A stretch of 64,000 nucleotides of DNA from Agrobacterium fabrum str. C58 (GTDB lineage Bacteria; Pseudomonadota; Alphaproteobacteria; Rhizobiales; Rhizobiaceae). Numbering within the stretch: position 1 is the first letter of the stretch; each line of letters opens with the position of its first letter. Shown here piece after piece: positions 17,499 to 26,839 of the stretch. Location: assembly GCF_000092025.1 (NCBI RefSeq), contig NC_003063.2, forward strand, positions 434,001-498,000, read 5' to 3'. Below the pieces are notes generated by a model, which did not search any database, was not told the origin of the DNA, and saw only the letters and a list, made by a program, of their open reading frames with translations. The position numbers and the translations under genes are program-made.

Positions 17499-18335
17499 AT
17501 GCAGGCCAACCTCATCGATATCCAGGCATTTCAACCTGACCATCTCGACGCAGCGGTTGAATTATCCCGCCAGGCAGGGTGGCCGCACCGCAAGGACGAC
17601 TGGGCGCTGGCCCTTTCCATCAGCAAGGGTTTCGTCGCGCTCGATAACGGGCGCGTCGTCGGGACCGCCATGGCGAGCCTTCTTGGCGACAGTTGCGCCA
17701 CGGTGAATATGGTGATCGTTGATGAGGCCATGCGAGGCCGCGGCGTTGGTCGTCAGTTGATGCAGGCGGCGATGGCAGCAGCAGAAAATCGGGAATGCCG
17801 TTTGACGGCGACGTCCGATGGCTTGCCGCTTTACGAAAAAATGGGCTTTGTCGCCTGCGGCCAGGTGCTTCAATATCAGGCCGTCCCGCTCGCCACCGAC
17901 CGGCCGGTCGGCGTTGCATGGGCAGATAAGGTCGAGCCAGCCGAACTTGCCGTGCTTGATGCCCAGGCCTTCGGCGCAGATCGAGGCAATCTCTTTGCCG
18001 TGCTTGCAGAACGCGCCCGTTTCGCACTCGTGCAGGAACAGGGCGTCATCAAGGGTTTTGCGGCCCTGCGCGCCTTCGGACGTGGTGAAGTCATTGGCCC
18101 GGTCGTTGCGGAAAACATTGAAATTGCAAAAGATTTGATTGCTTTCGTAATGTCCGAACGCGCCGGTGAATTCCTGCGCGTGGATACGACAGTGGATGCA
18201 GGCCTTGCCCCCTGGCTTGCAGAACGCGGCCTTGCCCATGTCGGCGGCGGCATCGCCATGCGCCGGCCGAAAGCCGAGATCGCAGCCGACACAAAATTCA
18301 AGACATTCGCATTGACCAGCCAGGCACTCGGCTGA
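17499..18335 (+). CDS. GNAT N-acetyltransferase with YitH-type C-terminal domain
   Basis: A 278-aa protein, chosen to start at the ATG with CGGAG six bases upstream. The N-terminal GNAT domain has VNMVIVDEAMRGRGVGRQLM (acetyl-CoA loop, around residues 69-88) and LYEKMGFVACGQ. The C-terminal part carries RGEVIGPVVAENIEIAKDL, matching the second domain of the protein encoded at 7410-8285. It is followed 14 bp later by the aminotransferase gene, so it probably acylates an amine intermediate or protects the cell from it. The substrate is unknown. Confidence 0.75.
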   Translation: MQANLIDIQAFQPDHLDAAVELSRQAGWPHRKDDWALALSISKGFVALDNGRVVGTAMASLLGDSCATVNMVIVDEAMRGRGVGRQLMQAAMAAAENRECRLTATSDGLPLYEKMGFVACGQVLQYQAVPLATDRPVGVAWADKVEPAELAVLDAQAFGADRGNLFAVLAERARFALVQEQGVIKGFAALRAFGRGEVIGPVVAENIEIAKDLIAFVMSERAGEFLRVDTTVDAGLAPWLAERGLAHVGGGIAMRRPKAEIAADTKFKTFALTSQALG

Positions 18336-18349
18336 ATCGGGAGAGACCC

Positions 18350-19723
18350 ATGTTAAGCAATTCACTGATCGAACTGGACCGCGCCCATCTGGTGCACCCT
18401 GTCTCCTCCTTCCGCGGCCATGAAAAGCTCGGCGTGCGGGTGCTGAAATCTGCAAGCGGCGCCACCGTCACCGATATGACCGGCCATCAGCTGATCGATG
18501 GTTTTGCCGGCCTCTGGTGCGTCAATGCCGGTTACGGGCACGACAGCATCGTTGAAGCGGCGGCAAAGCAGATGCGTGAATTGCCCTATGCCACCGCTTA
18601 TTTCGACATTGGCAGCGAACCGGCGATCCGGCTGGCCTCGGAACTTGCCGACCGCGCGCCGGGTGATCTCAACCACGTCTATTTCACGCTTGGCGGTTCC
18701 GATGCCGTGGACAGCACCATCCGGTTCATCCGGTATTACTGGCATGCGAAAGGCCAGCCGCAGCGCGACCAGTTCATTTCCATCGAACAGGGGTATCACG
18801 GCTCCACCACCGCCGGCTCCGGCCTCACTGCGCTACCCGCTTTCCACGCGGGTTTCGGCGTGCCCTATGACTGGCAGCACAAAATTCCGTCGCATTATGC
18901 CTATCGCAATCCCGCCGGCAGCGATCCGGCCGCCATCATCGCATCCTCCCTGCAAATTCTGAAGGACAAGATCGAGGCCATCGGCCCGGACCGCGTGGCC
19001 GCCTTTTATGCCGAACCCATCCAGGGATCGGGCGGCGTTCTGGTGCCACCGCCGGGCTGGATCAAGGCCATGCGCGAGCTCTGCAGTTCCTATGGCATTC
19101 TCTTCGTCGCCGATGAAGTCATCACCGGCTTCGGCCGCACGGGACCGCTCTTTGCCTGCGCCGACGAGGACATCGTGCCTGATTTCATCACGGCCGCAAA
19201 AGGCCTCACGTCAGGTTATGTGCCGATGGGCGCCGTCTTCATGGCCGACCATGTTTATGATACAATAGCCGACTTCGCGGGCGAGGCCGCCATCGGGCAC
19301 GGATATACCTATTCCGCCCACCCCGTCAGCGCCGCTGTCGGTCTGGAAGTGCTGAAACTTTATGAAGGCGGACTGCTGGAGAACGGCCGTCGCGCCGGTC
19401 AACGGCTGATGGCCGGCCTTGAAGGATTGAGAAACCACCCGCTGGTGGGTGATGTGCGCGGCCGGGGCATGCTCGCCGCCATTGAACTCGTGACCGACAA
19501 GGACAAGAAAACGCCCTTGCCGGCCGCAGCCGCCCCCGCGCGAAAAGTTTTCGACCGCGCCTGGGAAAACGGCCTCATCGTACGCGCCTTCGCGAACGGC
19601 ATCCTCGGTTATGCGCCGCCGCTCTGCTGCACCGATGGCGAAATCGACGCCATCGTCGAGCGGACGCTGAAGACGCTCGATCAGACGCTCGAGGACCCGG
19701 CCGTGCGGGCGGCCATGGCCTGA
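18350..19723 (+). CDS. Class III (omega) aminotransferase, putrescine/GABA-pyruvate type
   Basis: A 457-aa PLP enzyme. DGFAGLWCVNAGYGHDSIVEAA near residues 47-68 and YFTLGGSDAVDSTIRFIRYY are typical of the omega-amino acid:pyruvate subgroup. The cofactor-binding Asp is in FVADEVITGFGRTG and the Schiff-base Lys in ITAAKGLTSGY. GGGAGAG precedes the ATG. It would transfer an amino group from a diamine or omega-amino acid to pyruvate, giving a semialdehyde for the dehydrogenases at 11-15 kb. Substrate is inferred from subfamily and neighbours. Confidence 0.87.
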   Translation: MLSNSLIELDRAHLVHPVSSFRGHEKLGVRVLKSASGATVTDMTGHQLIDGFAGLWCVNAGYGHDSIVEAAAKQMRELPYATAYFDIGSEPAIRLASELADRAPGDLNHVYFTLGGSDAVDSTIRFIRYYWHAKGQPQRDQFISIEQGYHGSTTAGSGLTALPAFHAGFGVPYDWQHKIPSHYAYRNPAGSDPAAIIASSLQILKDKIEAIGPDRVAAFYAEPIQGSGGVLVPPPGWIKAMRELCSSYGILFVADEVITGFGRTGPLFACADEDIVPDFITAAKGLTSGYVPMGAVFMADHVYDTIADFAGEAAIGHGYTYSAHPVSAAVGLEVLKLYEGGLLENGRRAGQRLMAGLEGLRNHPLVGDVRGRGMLAAIELVTDKDKKTPLPAAAAPARKVFDRAWENGLIVRAFANGILGYAPPLCCTDGEIDAIVERTLKTLDQTLEDPAVRAAMA

Positions 19724-19979
19724 GAAAAAAACGGGCGGCGTTGCGGCACCCTCTCGAAATGTCGCAACGCACCATATATTCGCAATATTCTGCCGAACAG
19801 CCGATCCATTTCGGCGTATCCAACGTGCTGGAAGTGCCAAACTATCAATGCAAACGGCACTAAACGCCATAAAAAAGGGCGTAGTCACAAGTGGGAACGG
19901 GACAAGGATCCCGTCCGGGAACAGAATAATCTGCCGCAGGCTCCCCCAAGAGGCCAAAGCGGCGAAGCGGAGACCGACA
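19724..19979. promoter_or_regulatory. Intergenic region, probable promoter for the HAD-ABC transporter genes
   Basis: The 256-bp gap begins with an interrupted inverted repeat (GTTGCG at 19739-19744 and CGCAAC nearby), followed by an A/T-rich stretch around ACCATATATTCGCAATATTC. That is where a promoter for the rightward genes could lie. No coding potential is convincing here. Confidence 0.35.
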
Positions 19980-20693
19980 TTGCCCAAAAACCTGAGCGAC
20001 TTCAAATATATGAGCTTCGACGTGGTGGGAACACTCATCGATTTCGAAGGTGGTCTGAAAGCGACGCTTGCTGAGATCGGCACGGAACACGGCGTGGAGG
20101 TCGACGGTGAAAAAGCACTCGCGCTCTACCGCGCGGCCCGTTATTCCGATGCGACTGATCTGTTTCCGGACGATCTCGTCCGCGTTTACCTGATCATCGC
20201 TCCTGAACTTGGCCTGCCGGGGGAACGCGCGCTCGGCGAGCGCCTGCGTGATGCGGCAAAAAGCTGGAAAGGCTTTGCGGACAGCCGCGCCGCCATGGCC
20301 GAACTTGCAAAGACTCACCGCCTGATCGCCATGACCAACGCCCAGCGCTGGGCTTTCGAATATTTCTCGAAAGAGCTTGGCAATCCCTTTCATGCCGCCT
20401 TCACCGCCGATGATACCGGCACGGAAAAGCCGGACCCGGCCTTCTTCGAAAAGGTGTTTGCCTTCGTGGAAAGCGAGGGTGCATCGAAGGACGACATTCT
20501 GCACGTCGCGCAAAGCCAGTACCACGATATCGGCATTTCCCGGCAGCTCGGAATGACCAATTGCTGGATCGAGCGCCGCCACACCCAGAAGGGATATGGC
20601 GGCACGATCGAGCCGGAAAACTTCACCGAACCGGATTTTCACTTCACCTCGATGGCCGACCTTGCCGCGGCCGTCAGGCAAACGGGCGGCTGA
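19980..20693 (+). CDS. HAD-family hydrolase (haloacid dehalogenase type II-like)
   Basis: A 237-aa HAD protein. I start it at TTG 19980 (GGAG eight bases upstream), because the longer ATG frame adds a non-homologous, basic N-terminus. Motif I is MSFDVVGTLIDFEGG, motif II is LIAMTNAQR, and the downstream Lys/Asp motifs are in TGTEKPDPAFF and VAQSQYHDIGISRQLG. It is a paralogue of the protein at 16507-17175. It lies 93 bp before the peptide-type ABC transporter and may process the imported compound. Confidence 0.78.
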   Translation: MPKNLSDFKYMSFDVVGTLIDFEGGLKATLAEIGTEHGVEVDGEKALALYRAARYSDATDLFPDDLVRVYLIIAPELGLPGERALGERLRDAAKSWKGFADSRAAMAELAKTHRLIAMTNAQRWAFEYFSKELGNPFHAAFTADDTGTEKPDPAFFEKVFAFVESEGASKDDILHVAQSQYHDIGISRQLGMTNCWIERRHTQKGYGGTIEPENFTEPDFHFTSMADLAAAVRQTGG

Positions 20694-20786
20694 AGCGCTC
20701 CTCCCATGGTGCGCCGCGAACTGGGATGCGGCATGCCGGACATTTCTGCCGACGCATTTCAACAAATCATACAAAAGGGGAAGACC

Positions 20787-22397
20787 ATGAGTGACAGGAT
20801 TACAAATTGGACCCGCTCTGACGACGCCGCCGTTGAACAGGCTATCCGTCGCGGCGCGACGCGGCGAGAGCTGCTTCACATGATGCTGGCGGGTGGCGTC
20901 GCCCTTTCTGCCGGATCGGCCATCCTCGGTCGCGCCTCGAAGGCCGTGGCGGCGACACCGGTTTCCGGTGGCTCGTTAAAGGCGGCCGGATGGTCCTCCT
21001 CCACCGCCGATACGCTCGACCCCGCAAAGGCCTCGCTTTCGACAGATTATGTCCGTTGCTGCGCCCTTTATAGCCGGCTTACCTTTCTCGACGTTTCCGG
21101 CACACCACAGATGGAGCTCGCCGAATCCATCGAAACGAAGGATGCCAAAACGTGGACGGTCAAATTGCGTTCCGGCGTCACCTTCCATGACGGCAAGTCT
21201 TTGACGGCCGATGACGTGGTCTATTCGCTTAAGCGTCACCTCGATCCCGCTGTCGGTTCCAAGGTCGCCAAGATCGCGGCTCAAATGACCGGTTTCAAAG
21301 CGGTCGACAAAAACACCGTCGAAATTACGCTGGCGAACCCGAACGCCGACCTGCCATCCATCCTCGCGCTGCATCACTTCATGATCGTTGCCGATGGCGC
21401 CACGGACTTCTCCAAAGGCAATGGCACCGGTGCGTTCAAGCTCGAGAAATTCGAGCCCGGCGTTCGCTCCGTCATGGCAAAGAATGCAAATTACTGGAAG
21501 TCCGGCGGTCCGCACCTCGACAGTTTTGAGTTCATGGCGATTTCCGACGACAATGCACGCGTCAACGCCCTTCTTTCCGGCGATATCCAGCTTGCTGCCG
21601 CCATCAATCCGCGTGCACTTCGCCTGCTCGACAAACAGGACGGCGTCGTCATGTCCAAGACGACGTCCGGAAATTATACCAACCTCAACATTCGGCTTGA
21701 TCAGGCACCCGGCAACAAAACCGACTTCGTTGCTGGCATGAAATCGCTGATCAATCGCGAGCAGATCATCAAGGCGGCGCTGCGCGGCCTCGGTGAAGTT
21801 GGCAACGATCAGCCCGTTCCGCCGATGAGCCCCTATTACAACCCGGACCTCAAACCGAAAGCCTTCGATCTGGACAAGGCAAAGTTTCATTTCGAAAAAG
21901 CCGGCGTCATCGGTCAGTCCATTCCGGTCATCGCATCGGATGCGGCAGGATCATCCATCGACATGGCAATGATCATGCAGGCTTCAGCCGCACAAATCGG
22001 CGTCAAGCTCGACGTACAACGGGTGCCATCGGATGGCTACTGGAGCAATTACTGGCTGAAGGCACCGATACACTTCGGCAACATCAACCCGCGCCCGACG
22101 CCGGATATTCTGTTCTCGCTGCTTTATGCCTCCGACGCGCCGTGGAACGAAAGCCAGTACAAGTCGCCGAAATTCGACAAGATGATGCTTGAAGCACGTG
22201 GTCTGCTCGACCTGGAAAAGCGCAAGCAGATCTACTTCGAAATGGAAAGAATGATTGCCGATGAAGCTGGCACCATCATTCCGGCCTATATTTCGAATGT
22301 CGACGCGATCTCCTCCAAGCTAAAGGGTTTGGAAGCAAATCCGCTTGGTGGCATGATGGGTTACGCCTTTGCGGAATACGTCTGGCTCGAAGCCTGA
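20787..22397 (+). CDS. Peptide/amine-type ABC transporter substrate-binding protein (family 5, Tat signal)
   Basis: A 536-aa extracytoplasmic binding protein of the DppA/OppA class. The N-terminus carries TRRELLHMMLAGGVALSAGS, a twin-arginine-like signal, so it may be exported folded. Family-5 features are VKLRSGVTFHDGKSLTADDV and GTGAFKLEKFEPG. AAAGGGGAAG precedes the ATG. It heads a complete transporter operon with two permeases and a double ATPase. The ligand is unknown; location among amine-catabolic genes suggests a small peptide, opine or polyamine conjugate. Confidence 0.85.
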   Translation: MSDRITNWTRSDDAAVEQAIRRGATRRELLHMMLAGGVALSAGSAILGRASKAVAATPVSGGSLKAAGWSSSTADTLDPAKASLSTDYVRCCALYSRLTFLDVSGTPQMELAESIETKDAKTWTVKLRSGVTFHDGKSLTADDVVYSLKRHLDPAVGSKVAKIAAQMTGFKAVDKNTVEITLANPNADLPSILALHHFMIVADGATDFSKGNGTGAFKLEKFEPGVRSVMAKNANYWKSGGPHLDSFEFMAISDDNARVNALLSGDIQLAAAINPRALRLLDKQDGVVMSKTTSGNYTNLNIRLDQAPGNKTDFVAGMKSLINREQIIKAALRGLGEVGNDQPVPPMSPYYNPDLKPKAFDLDKAKFHFEKAGVIGQSIPVIASDAAGSSIDMAMIMQASAAQIGVKLDVQRVPSDGYWSNYWLKAPIHFGNINPRPTPDILFSLLYASDAPWNESQYKSPKFDKMMLEARGLLDLEKRKQIYFEMERMIADEAGTIIPAYISNVDAISSKLKGLEANPLGGMMGYAFAEYVWLEA

Positions 22398-22489
22398 TAG
22401 ACCATGGAGCCGGGCATTCAAGTGCCCGGCGACCTTTCCGCCGATGCGGGAAGCCTCCACAATAAGGGCCGGTCGCAGGAGCATCTTGA

Positions 22490-23440
22490 ATGAACAGCCG
22501 AATATTGTCTCTTATCGCCAGGCGGCTGGTCGTCATGCTGACGACGCTGCTGATCGTGTCGTTTATCGTCTTTTCCGCCACCAGCCTGCTGCCCGGCGAC
22601 ACGGCGACGATCCTGCTTGGTCAGTCGGCAACGCCGGAGGCCGTGGCCGGTCTGCGCACCGCCATGCATCTCGATGACCCCGCCCTTTTACGCTTCGTGC
22701 GCTGGCTTTTCGGCCTGCTTCACGGCGAGCTCGGCACATCCTATGCCAACAATATGGCGATTGCCGACCTTATTGGTCCACGTTTCATCAATTCCATGAA
22801 ACTTGCCGGCATCACCACCGTCATCGCCGTGCCGCTGGCGCTGACACTCGGCATCAGCTCCGCCATGCTGCGCGGAACGCTGTATGATCGTGCCGTCACG
22901 GTCCTGACCATCGGTGTCATCTCGGTGCCGGAATTCATGATCGCGACGCTCGCCGTTCTGCTTTTCGCCGTTTACCTGAAATGGCTACCGGCCCTGTCGC
23001 TGGTGAGCGAGATTCACTCCGTCTTCGATGTGCTGCGTATTTACGCCATGCCGGTCATCACACTCACCTTCGTCGTCTCGGCACAGATGATCCGCATGAG
23101 CCGCGCCGCCGTCATCGAAACACTCGATACGCCCTATGTGGAAATGGCGCTTCTGAAGGGCGCGCCGCGCATGCGCATCGTGCTGCGCCATGCGCTGCCC
23201 AATGCACTCGGCCCCATCGTCAATGCTGTGGCGTTGTCGCTTTCTTATCTCGTCGGCGGCGTCATCATCGTCGAGACGATCTTCAATTATCCTGGCATCG
23301 CCAAGCTGATGGTCGATGGCGTCGCGACCCGCGACCTGCCGCTGATCCAGAGCTGCGCGATGATTTTCTGCGTCGGTTATCTGCTCCTCATCACGACAGC
23401 TGACATCATCGCCATCATGTCCAATCCGAGGCTGCGCTGA
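22490..23440 (+). CDS. ABC transporter permease (DppB type)
   Basis: A 316-aa inner-membrane permease. The N-terminal LIARRLVVMLTTLLIVSFIV followed by LLPGDTA is the DppB/OppB signature, and the EAA loop is in EMALLKGAPRMRIVLRHALP. About six membrane helices are visible. The start codon of the next permease overlaps its stop by 1 nt, indicating tight coupling. It forms the channel with the protein of the next gene. Confidence 0.88.
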   Translation: MNSRILSLIARRLVVMLTTLLIVSFIVFSATSLLPGDTATILLGQSATPEAVAGLRTAMHLDDPALLRFVRWLFGLLHGELGTSYANNMAIADLIGPRFINSMKLAGITTVIAVPLALTLGISSAMLRGTLYDRAVTVLTIGVISVPEFMIATLAVLLFAVYLKWLPALSLVSEIHSVFDVLRIYAMPVITLTFVVSAQMIRMSRAAVIETLDTPYVEMALLKGAPRMRIVLRHALPNALGPIVNAVALSLSYLVGGVIIVETIFNYPGIAKLMVDGVATRDLPLIQSCAMIFCVGYLLLITTADIIAIMSNPRLR

Positions 23441-24291
23441 TGGCCGATCATCTCAAGACATATTCAGGAACTTCGCGTTTGGGCTACAAGATCAACGCAG
23501 TCGGCATTTTCGCCTTTCTCGTCATTTTTATCTGGGCGATGGTCGCGATCTTCGCGCCCTATCTCATTCCGTATCCGGTGGGAGACATCGTCGATCTCGA
23601 TTATTTCGGACCGATGACCTCCGATCTCTGGCTTGGTTCGGATTATCTCGGCCGCGACGTCTTCTCCCGGATTCTCATGGGTGCACGCTTCACGGTCGGC
23701 ATTTCGCTGGCGGCCGTCACCATCGCCTGCGTATCCGGCGTTGTGCTCGGCATGTGCGCGGCCGTCGTCGGCGGCTGGTTCGATGCCATGCTCAGCCGGT
23801 TTCTCGATGCGGTGAATTCCATTCCAAGCAAGCTGTTCGGCCTCGTGGTCGTCGCCGCCGTCGGTTCGTCCATTCCGGTGCTGATCGTTACCCTCTCGGT
23901 CATCTATACGCCAGGTGCCTATCGTTTCGCCCGGGCGCTGGCAGTGAATGTCAACACCATGGATTTCGTCACTGTCGCACGCGTACGCGGGGAAAGCCTT
24001 CTTTACCTCATCAGCTCGGAAATCCTGCCCAACATCATCCGTCCGGTGCTTGCCGATCTCGGCGTGCGCTTCGTCTTCATCGTGCTGCTTTTGTCGGGCC
24101 TCTCCTTCCTCGGCCTTGGCCTGCAACCGCCGAATGCAGACTGGGGTGCGCTGGTGCGTGAAAACATCGGCGGCCTGCCCTTTGCCGCACCGGCCGTGAT
24201 CTTCCCGTCGCTGGCGATTGCCAGCCTGACGATCAGCGTCAATCTGTTGATCGACAATCTGCCGCAGAAAATCCGCGACAGGAGCGAATAA
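23440..24291 (+). CDS. ABC transporter permease (DppC type)
   Basis: A 283-aa permease with an N-terminal helix after a short polar tail, then LGSDYLGRDVFSRILMGAR, the usual DppC motif, and the EAA loop near VARVRGESLLYLISSEILPN. GLSFLGLGLQPPNADWGALV is the conserved C-terminal DppC block. It overlaps the previous and following genes by 1 nt each. Confidence 0.88.
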   Translation: MADHLKTYSGTSRLGYKINAVGIFAFLVIFIWAMVAIFAPYLIPYPVGDIVDLDYFGPMTSDLWLGSDYLGRDVFSRILMGARFTVGISLAAVTIACVSGVVLGMCAAVVGGWFDAMLSRFLDAVNSIPSKLFGLVVVAAVGSSIPVLIVTLSVIYTPGAYRFARALAVNVNTMDFVTVARVRGESLLYLISSEILPNIIRPVLADLGVRFVFIVLLLSGLSFLGLGLQPPNADWGALVRENIGGLPFAAPAVIFPSLAIASLTISVNLLIDNLPQKIRDRSE

Positions 24292-25946
24292 TGACCAATC
24301 TCGTTGAAATCCGTGGACTTAAAGTCGAGGCGACCACCGATTCCGGCCGCCGCATCCAAATCATCAGGGGTGTCGACATCGATATTGCCGAGGGTGAGAT
24401 TGTCGCACTGATCGGCGAAAGCGGTTCCGGCAAGACCACCATTGCGCTGACATTGATGGGATATGCGCGCCCAGGCTGCCGTATTTCCGGCGGCAGCGTC
24501 ACGGTGGCGGGTCGCGACATGGTGCAGCTTTCCGAAATGGAGCGGGCCAAGATCCGCGGCACGAAAATCTCCTACGTCCCGCAGAGTGCAGCGGCCGCTT
24601 TCAACCCGGCGCAAAAGATCATCGATCAGGTCATAGAGGTCACCCGCATCCACGATCTGATGCCGCCGCAGGAGGCGCGCCGAAGAGCGGTGGAACTGTT
24701 CAAGGCATTGTCGCTGCCCAATCCCGAAACCATCGGCGAGCGTTATCCGCACCAGGTTTCCGGCGGCCAGCTTCAACGTCTCTCCGCCGCCATGGCGTTG
24801 ATCGGCAATCCGGAACTGGTCATCTTCGACGAGCCGACCACGGCACTCGACGTGACGACACAGATCGAGGTTCTGCGCGCCTTCAAATCAGCGATGCGCA
24901 AGGGCGGTATCGGCGGCGTCTATGTCTCGCACGACCTCGCCGTCGTCGCCCAGATTGCCGACCGGATCGTGGTGCTGAAAGGTGGCGAGATACAGGAAAC
25001 CGGCACGACCACGGATATTCTTGAGAATGCCCAGCATCCTTATACACGGGAGTTGCTGACCGCTTTTAACGACAAGGTTAGAACTGTAGCTCCGCTTAAA
25101 CAGAATGGCGCAAAACCGCTGCTGGATATTGAGAAGCTGATCGCCGGGTATGGAACGAAAGGCGACGACCATATGCCGCTGGTGCGTGCAGTCGATTCCG
25201 TCAGCCTTGCGGTCTATCCCGGACGCAATCTCGGTATCATCGGCGAATCCGGTTGCGGAAAATCGACGCTGGCGCGTGCCATTGCCGGCATTCTCCCCGC
25301 CGCCAGCGGTCATGTCATCTTCGAAGGTCGGCAGCTGGATGCCGATGCCCGCCGACGCACCAGCGATCAGTTGCGCCGTATGCAGATCGTTTTCCAATAT
25401 GCCGATACGGCGCTCAACCCGGCGAAATCCATCGAGGATATTCTCGGCCGGCCGCTGGCCTTTTATCACAGCTTGAAGGGCAAGGCGCGCGACGCCCGGA
25501 TCGACCAGCTGCTGGATATGGTGAAACTGCCACGCTCGGTTCGTCACCGCCATCCTTCCGGCCTGTCAGGCGGACAGAAGCAGCGCGTCAACTTCGCCCG
25601 CGCGCTCGCAGCCGAACCATCGCTCATCATCTGCGATGAAATCACTTCGGCGCTGGATACCGTCGTCGCAGCCGCGATCATCGACCTGCTCGGCGAACTC
25701 CAGCGAGAGCTGAACCTCTCCTACATCTTCATCAGCCACGATCTTTCAGTGGTGGAAAGCATTTGCGACGAAATCGTCGTGATGTATGGCGGGCAGAAGG
25801 TGGAGCATCTGGAAACGGACGCGATCAAGTCGCCGACCCATCCCTATTCGAAGCTGTTATTCTCCTCGGTGCCGAAGCTCGACCCAACATGGCTCGACAA
25901 TCTCCAGCAGGATGCGGAGCTGGTTAGGGCGTTTTCTAAGCGGTGA
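24291..25946 (+). CDS. ABC transporter with two fused ATPase domains (DppD-DppF fusion)
   Basis: A 551-aa protein with two complete ABC domains. The first (about residues 1-260) has GESGSGKTT, VSGGQLQR and VIFDEPTTALD. The second (about 275-551) has GESGCGKST, LSGGQKQR and IICDEITSALD. In the second Walker B, Ile replaces the usual Pro after the Glu, a mild variation. It would power both permeases as a single polypeptide, unlike the separate DppD/DppF pair at 48.7-50.6 kb. It ends the transporter operon just before a palindromic repeat. Confidence 0.88.
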   Translation: MTNLVEIRGLKVEATTDSGRRIQIIRGVDIDIAEGEIVALIGESGSGKTTIALTLMGYARPGCRISGGSVTVAGRDMVQLSEMERAKIRGTKISYVPQSAAAAFNPAQKIIDQVIEVTRIHDLMPPQEARRRAVELFKALSLPNPETIGERYPHQVSGGQLQRLSAAMALIGNPELVIFDEPTTALDVTTQIEVLRAFKSAMRKGGIGGVYVSHDLAVVAQIADRIVVLKGGEIQETGTTTDILENAQHPYTRELLTAFNDKVRTVAPLKQNGAKPLLDIEKLIAGYGTKGDDHMPLVRAVDSVSLAVYPGRNLGIIGESGCGKSTLARAIAGILPAASGHVIFEGRQLDADARRRTSDQLRRMQIVFQYADTALNPAKSIEDILGRPLAFYHSLKGKARDARIDQLLDMVKLPRSVRHRHPSGLSGGQKQRVNFARALAAEPSLIICDEITSALDTVVAAAIIDLLGELQRELNLSYIFISHDLSVVESICDEIVVMYGGQKVEHLETDAIKSPTHPYSKLLFSSVPKLDPTWLDNLQQDAELVRAFSKR

Positions 25947-25958
25947 GAAACTCTCCTC

Positions 25959-26068
25959 CGTCATGCCGGCCTTGAGCCGGCATCCAGCCGCATCTGCGCC
26001 GTGAAAAGACTCTTTTGCGAGCAAGGACTTGATCGCACTGGACCCCGGATCAAGTCTGGGTTGACGGC
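25959..26068. repeat. Rhizobial palindromic intergenic repeat
   Basis: The arms CGTCATGCCGGCCTTGAGCC/GGCATCCAG and CTGGACCCCGGATCAAGTCTG lie about 50 bp apart, between the end of the transporter operon and the convergent Lrp gene. This is a very common dispersed repeat type in Agrobacterium and Rhizobium. It may act as a transcription boundary. Confidence 0.65.
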
Positions 26069-26132
26069 GTCTGAATGCAACGCCTTTCCAAAACCATCGG
26101 CTTTGTGGGCGCTTGAGGCACCCCCTTCCACC

Positions 26133-26609
26133 TCAAAGCGGAAACAGGCTGGTCAGTGGCATATGCGATTTTATGATCGGCGATTTCAGCACCACGAAGC
26201 TGAAATATTTGTCGATTCCGACATCCATATCCGTCAGCCGCTCCATGATCGACTGGTATTCGACGATGCCTGACGTCACGAATTTCAACAGATAATCATA
26301 ACCGCCGGAAACAAGGTGGCATTCCACCACCTGGTCGATCTTTTCGACAACACCGAGGAAACGGGCGAAATCGATTTGACGGTGGTTTTTGAGCGTGATC
26401 TCCGTGAAGACGGTCAGCGTCTGGCCAAGCTTGTTGATGTTGATCTGCGCCGAATATCCCTCGATATACCCCTCGGACTGAAGCTTCTTGACGCGCATCA
26501 GGCAGGGGCTGGGTGACAGGTTGACCAGTTCCGCCAGCTCGACATTGGTGATGCGACCGTTTTTCTGAAGTTCGTAGAGAATCTTGATATCGATCCGATC
26601 GAGTTTCAT
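26133..26609 (-). CDS. Lrp/AsnC-family transcriptional regulator
   Basis: A 158-aa regulator of normal Lrp length, starting at MKLDRIDIKILYELQKNGRI. The winged helix-turn-helix is in TNVELAELVNLSPSPCLMRV (about residues 20-39), and the effector domain contains VVECHLVSGGYDYLLKF, the classic Lrp ligand-sensing block. The longer frame to 26780 adds a sequence unlike the family and is rejected. It is divergent from the FAD oxidoreductase gene across 230 bp, the usual arrangement for an Lrp that controls its neighbour in response to an amino acid. Confidence 0.9.
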   Translation of the reverse strand: MKLDRIDIKILYELQKNGRITNVELAELVNLSPSPCLMRVKKLQSEGYIEGYSAQININKLGQTLTVFTEITLKNHRQIDFARFLGVVEKIDQVVECHLVSGGYDYLLKFVTSGIVEYQSIMERLTDMDVGIDKYFSFVVLKSPIIKSHMPLTSLFPL

Positions 26610-26839
26610 CACGTGCGGGAACCCCTTTTTGATTTTTTCTGAGCGCGGCATAAAATTCTGACGCGGCAGTGGAAATCTTAACACATAGGCGCACGCTGTC
26701 GACGCGGGGATATTTTTTTCATCCAGCATAAAGAGTTGCAGACAGGTTTCCGAACAGCAGGAGATGCCGGCAATCACCACAGTCTGGCAGCGTTTACCCG
26801 CAAACCACGATAAATTAGGAGAGAGATAAGGAGCCGACC

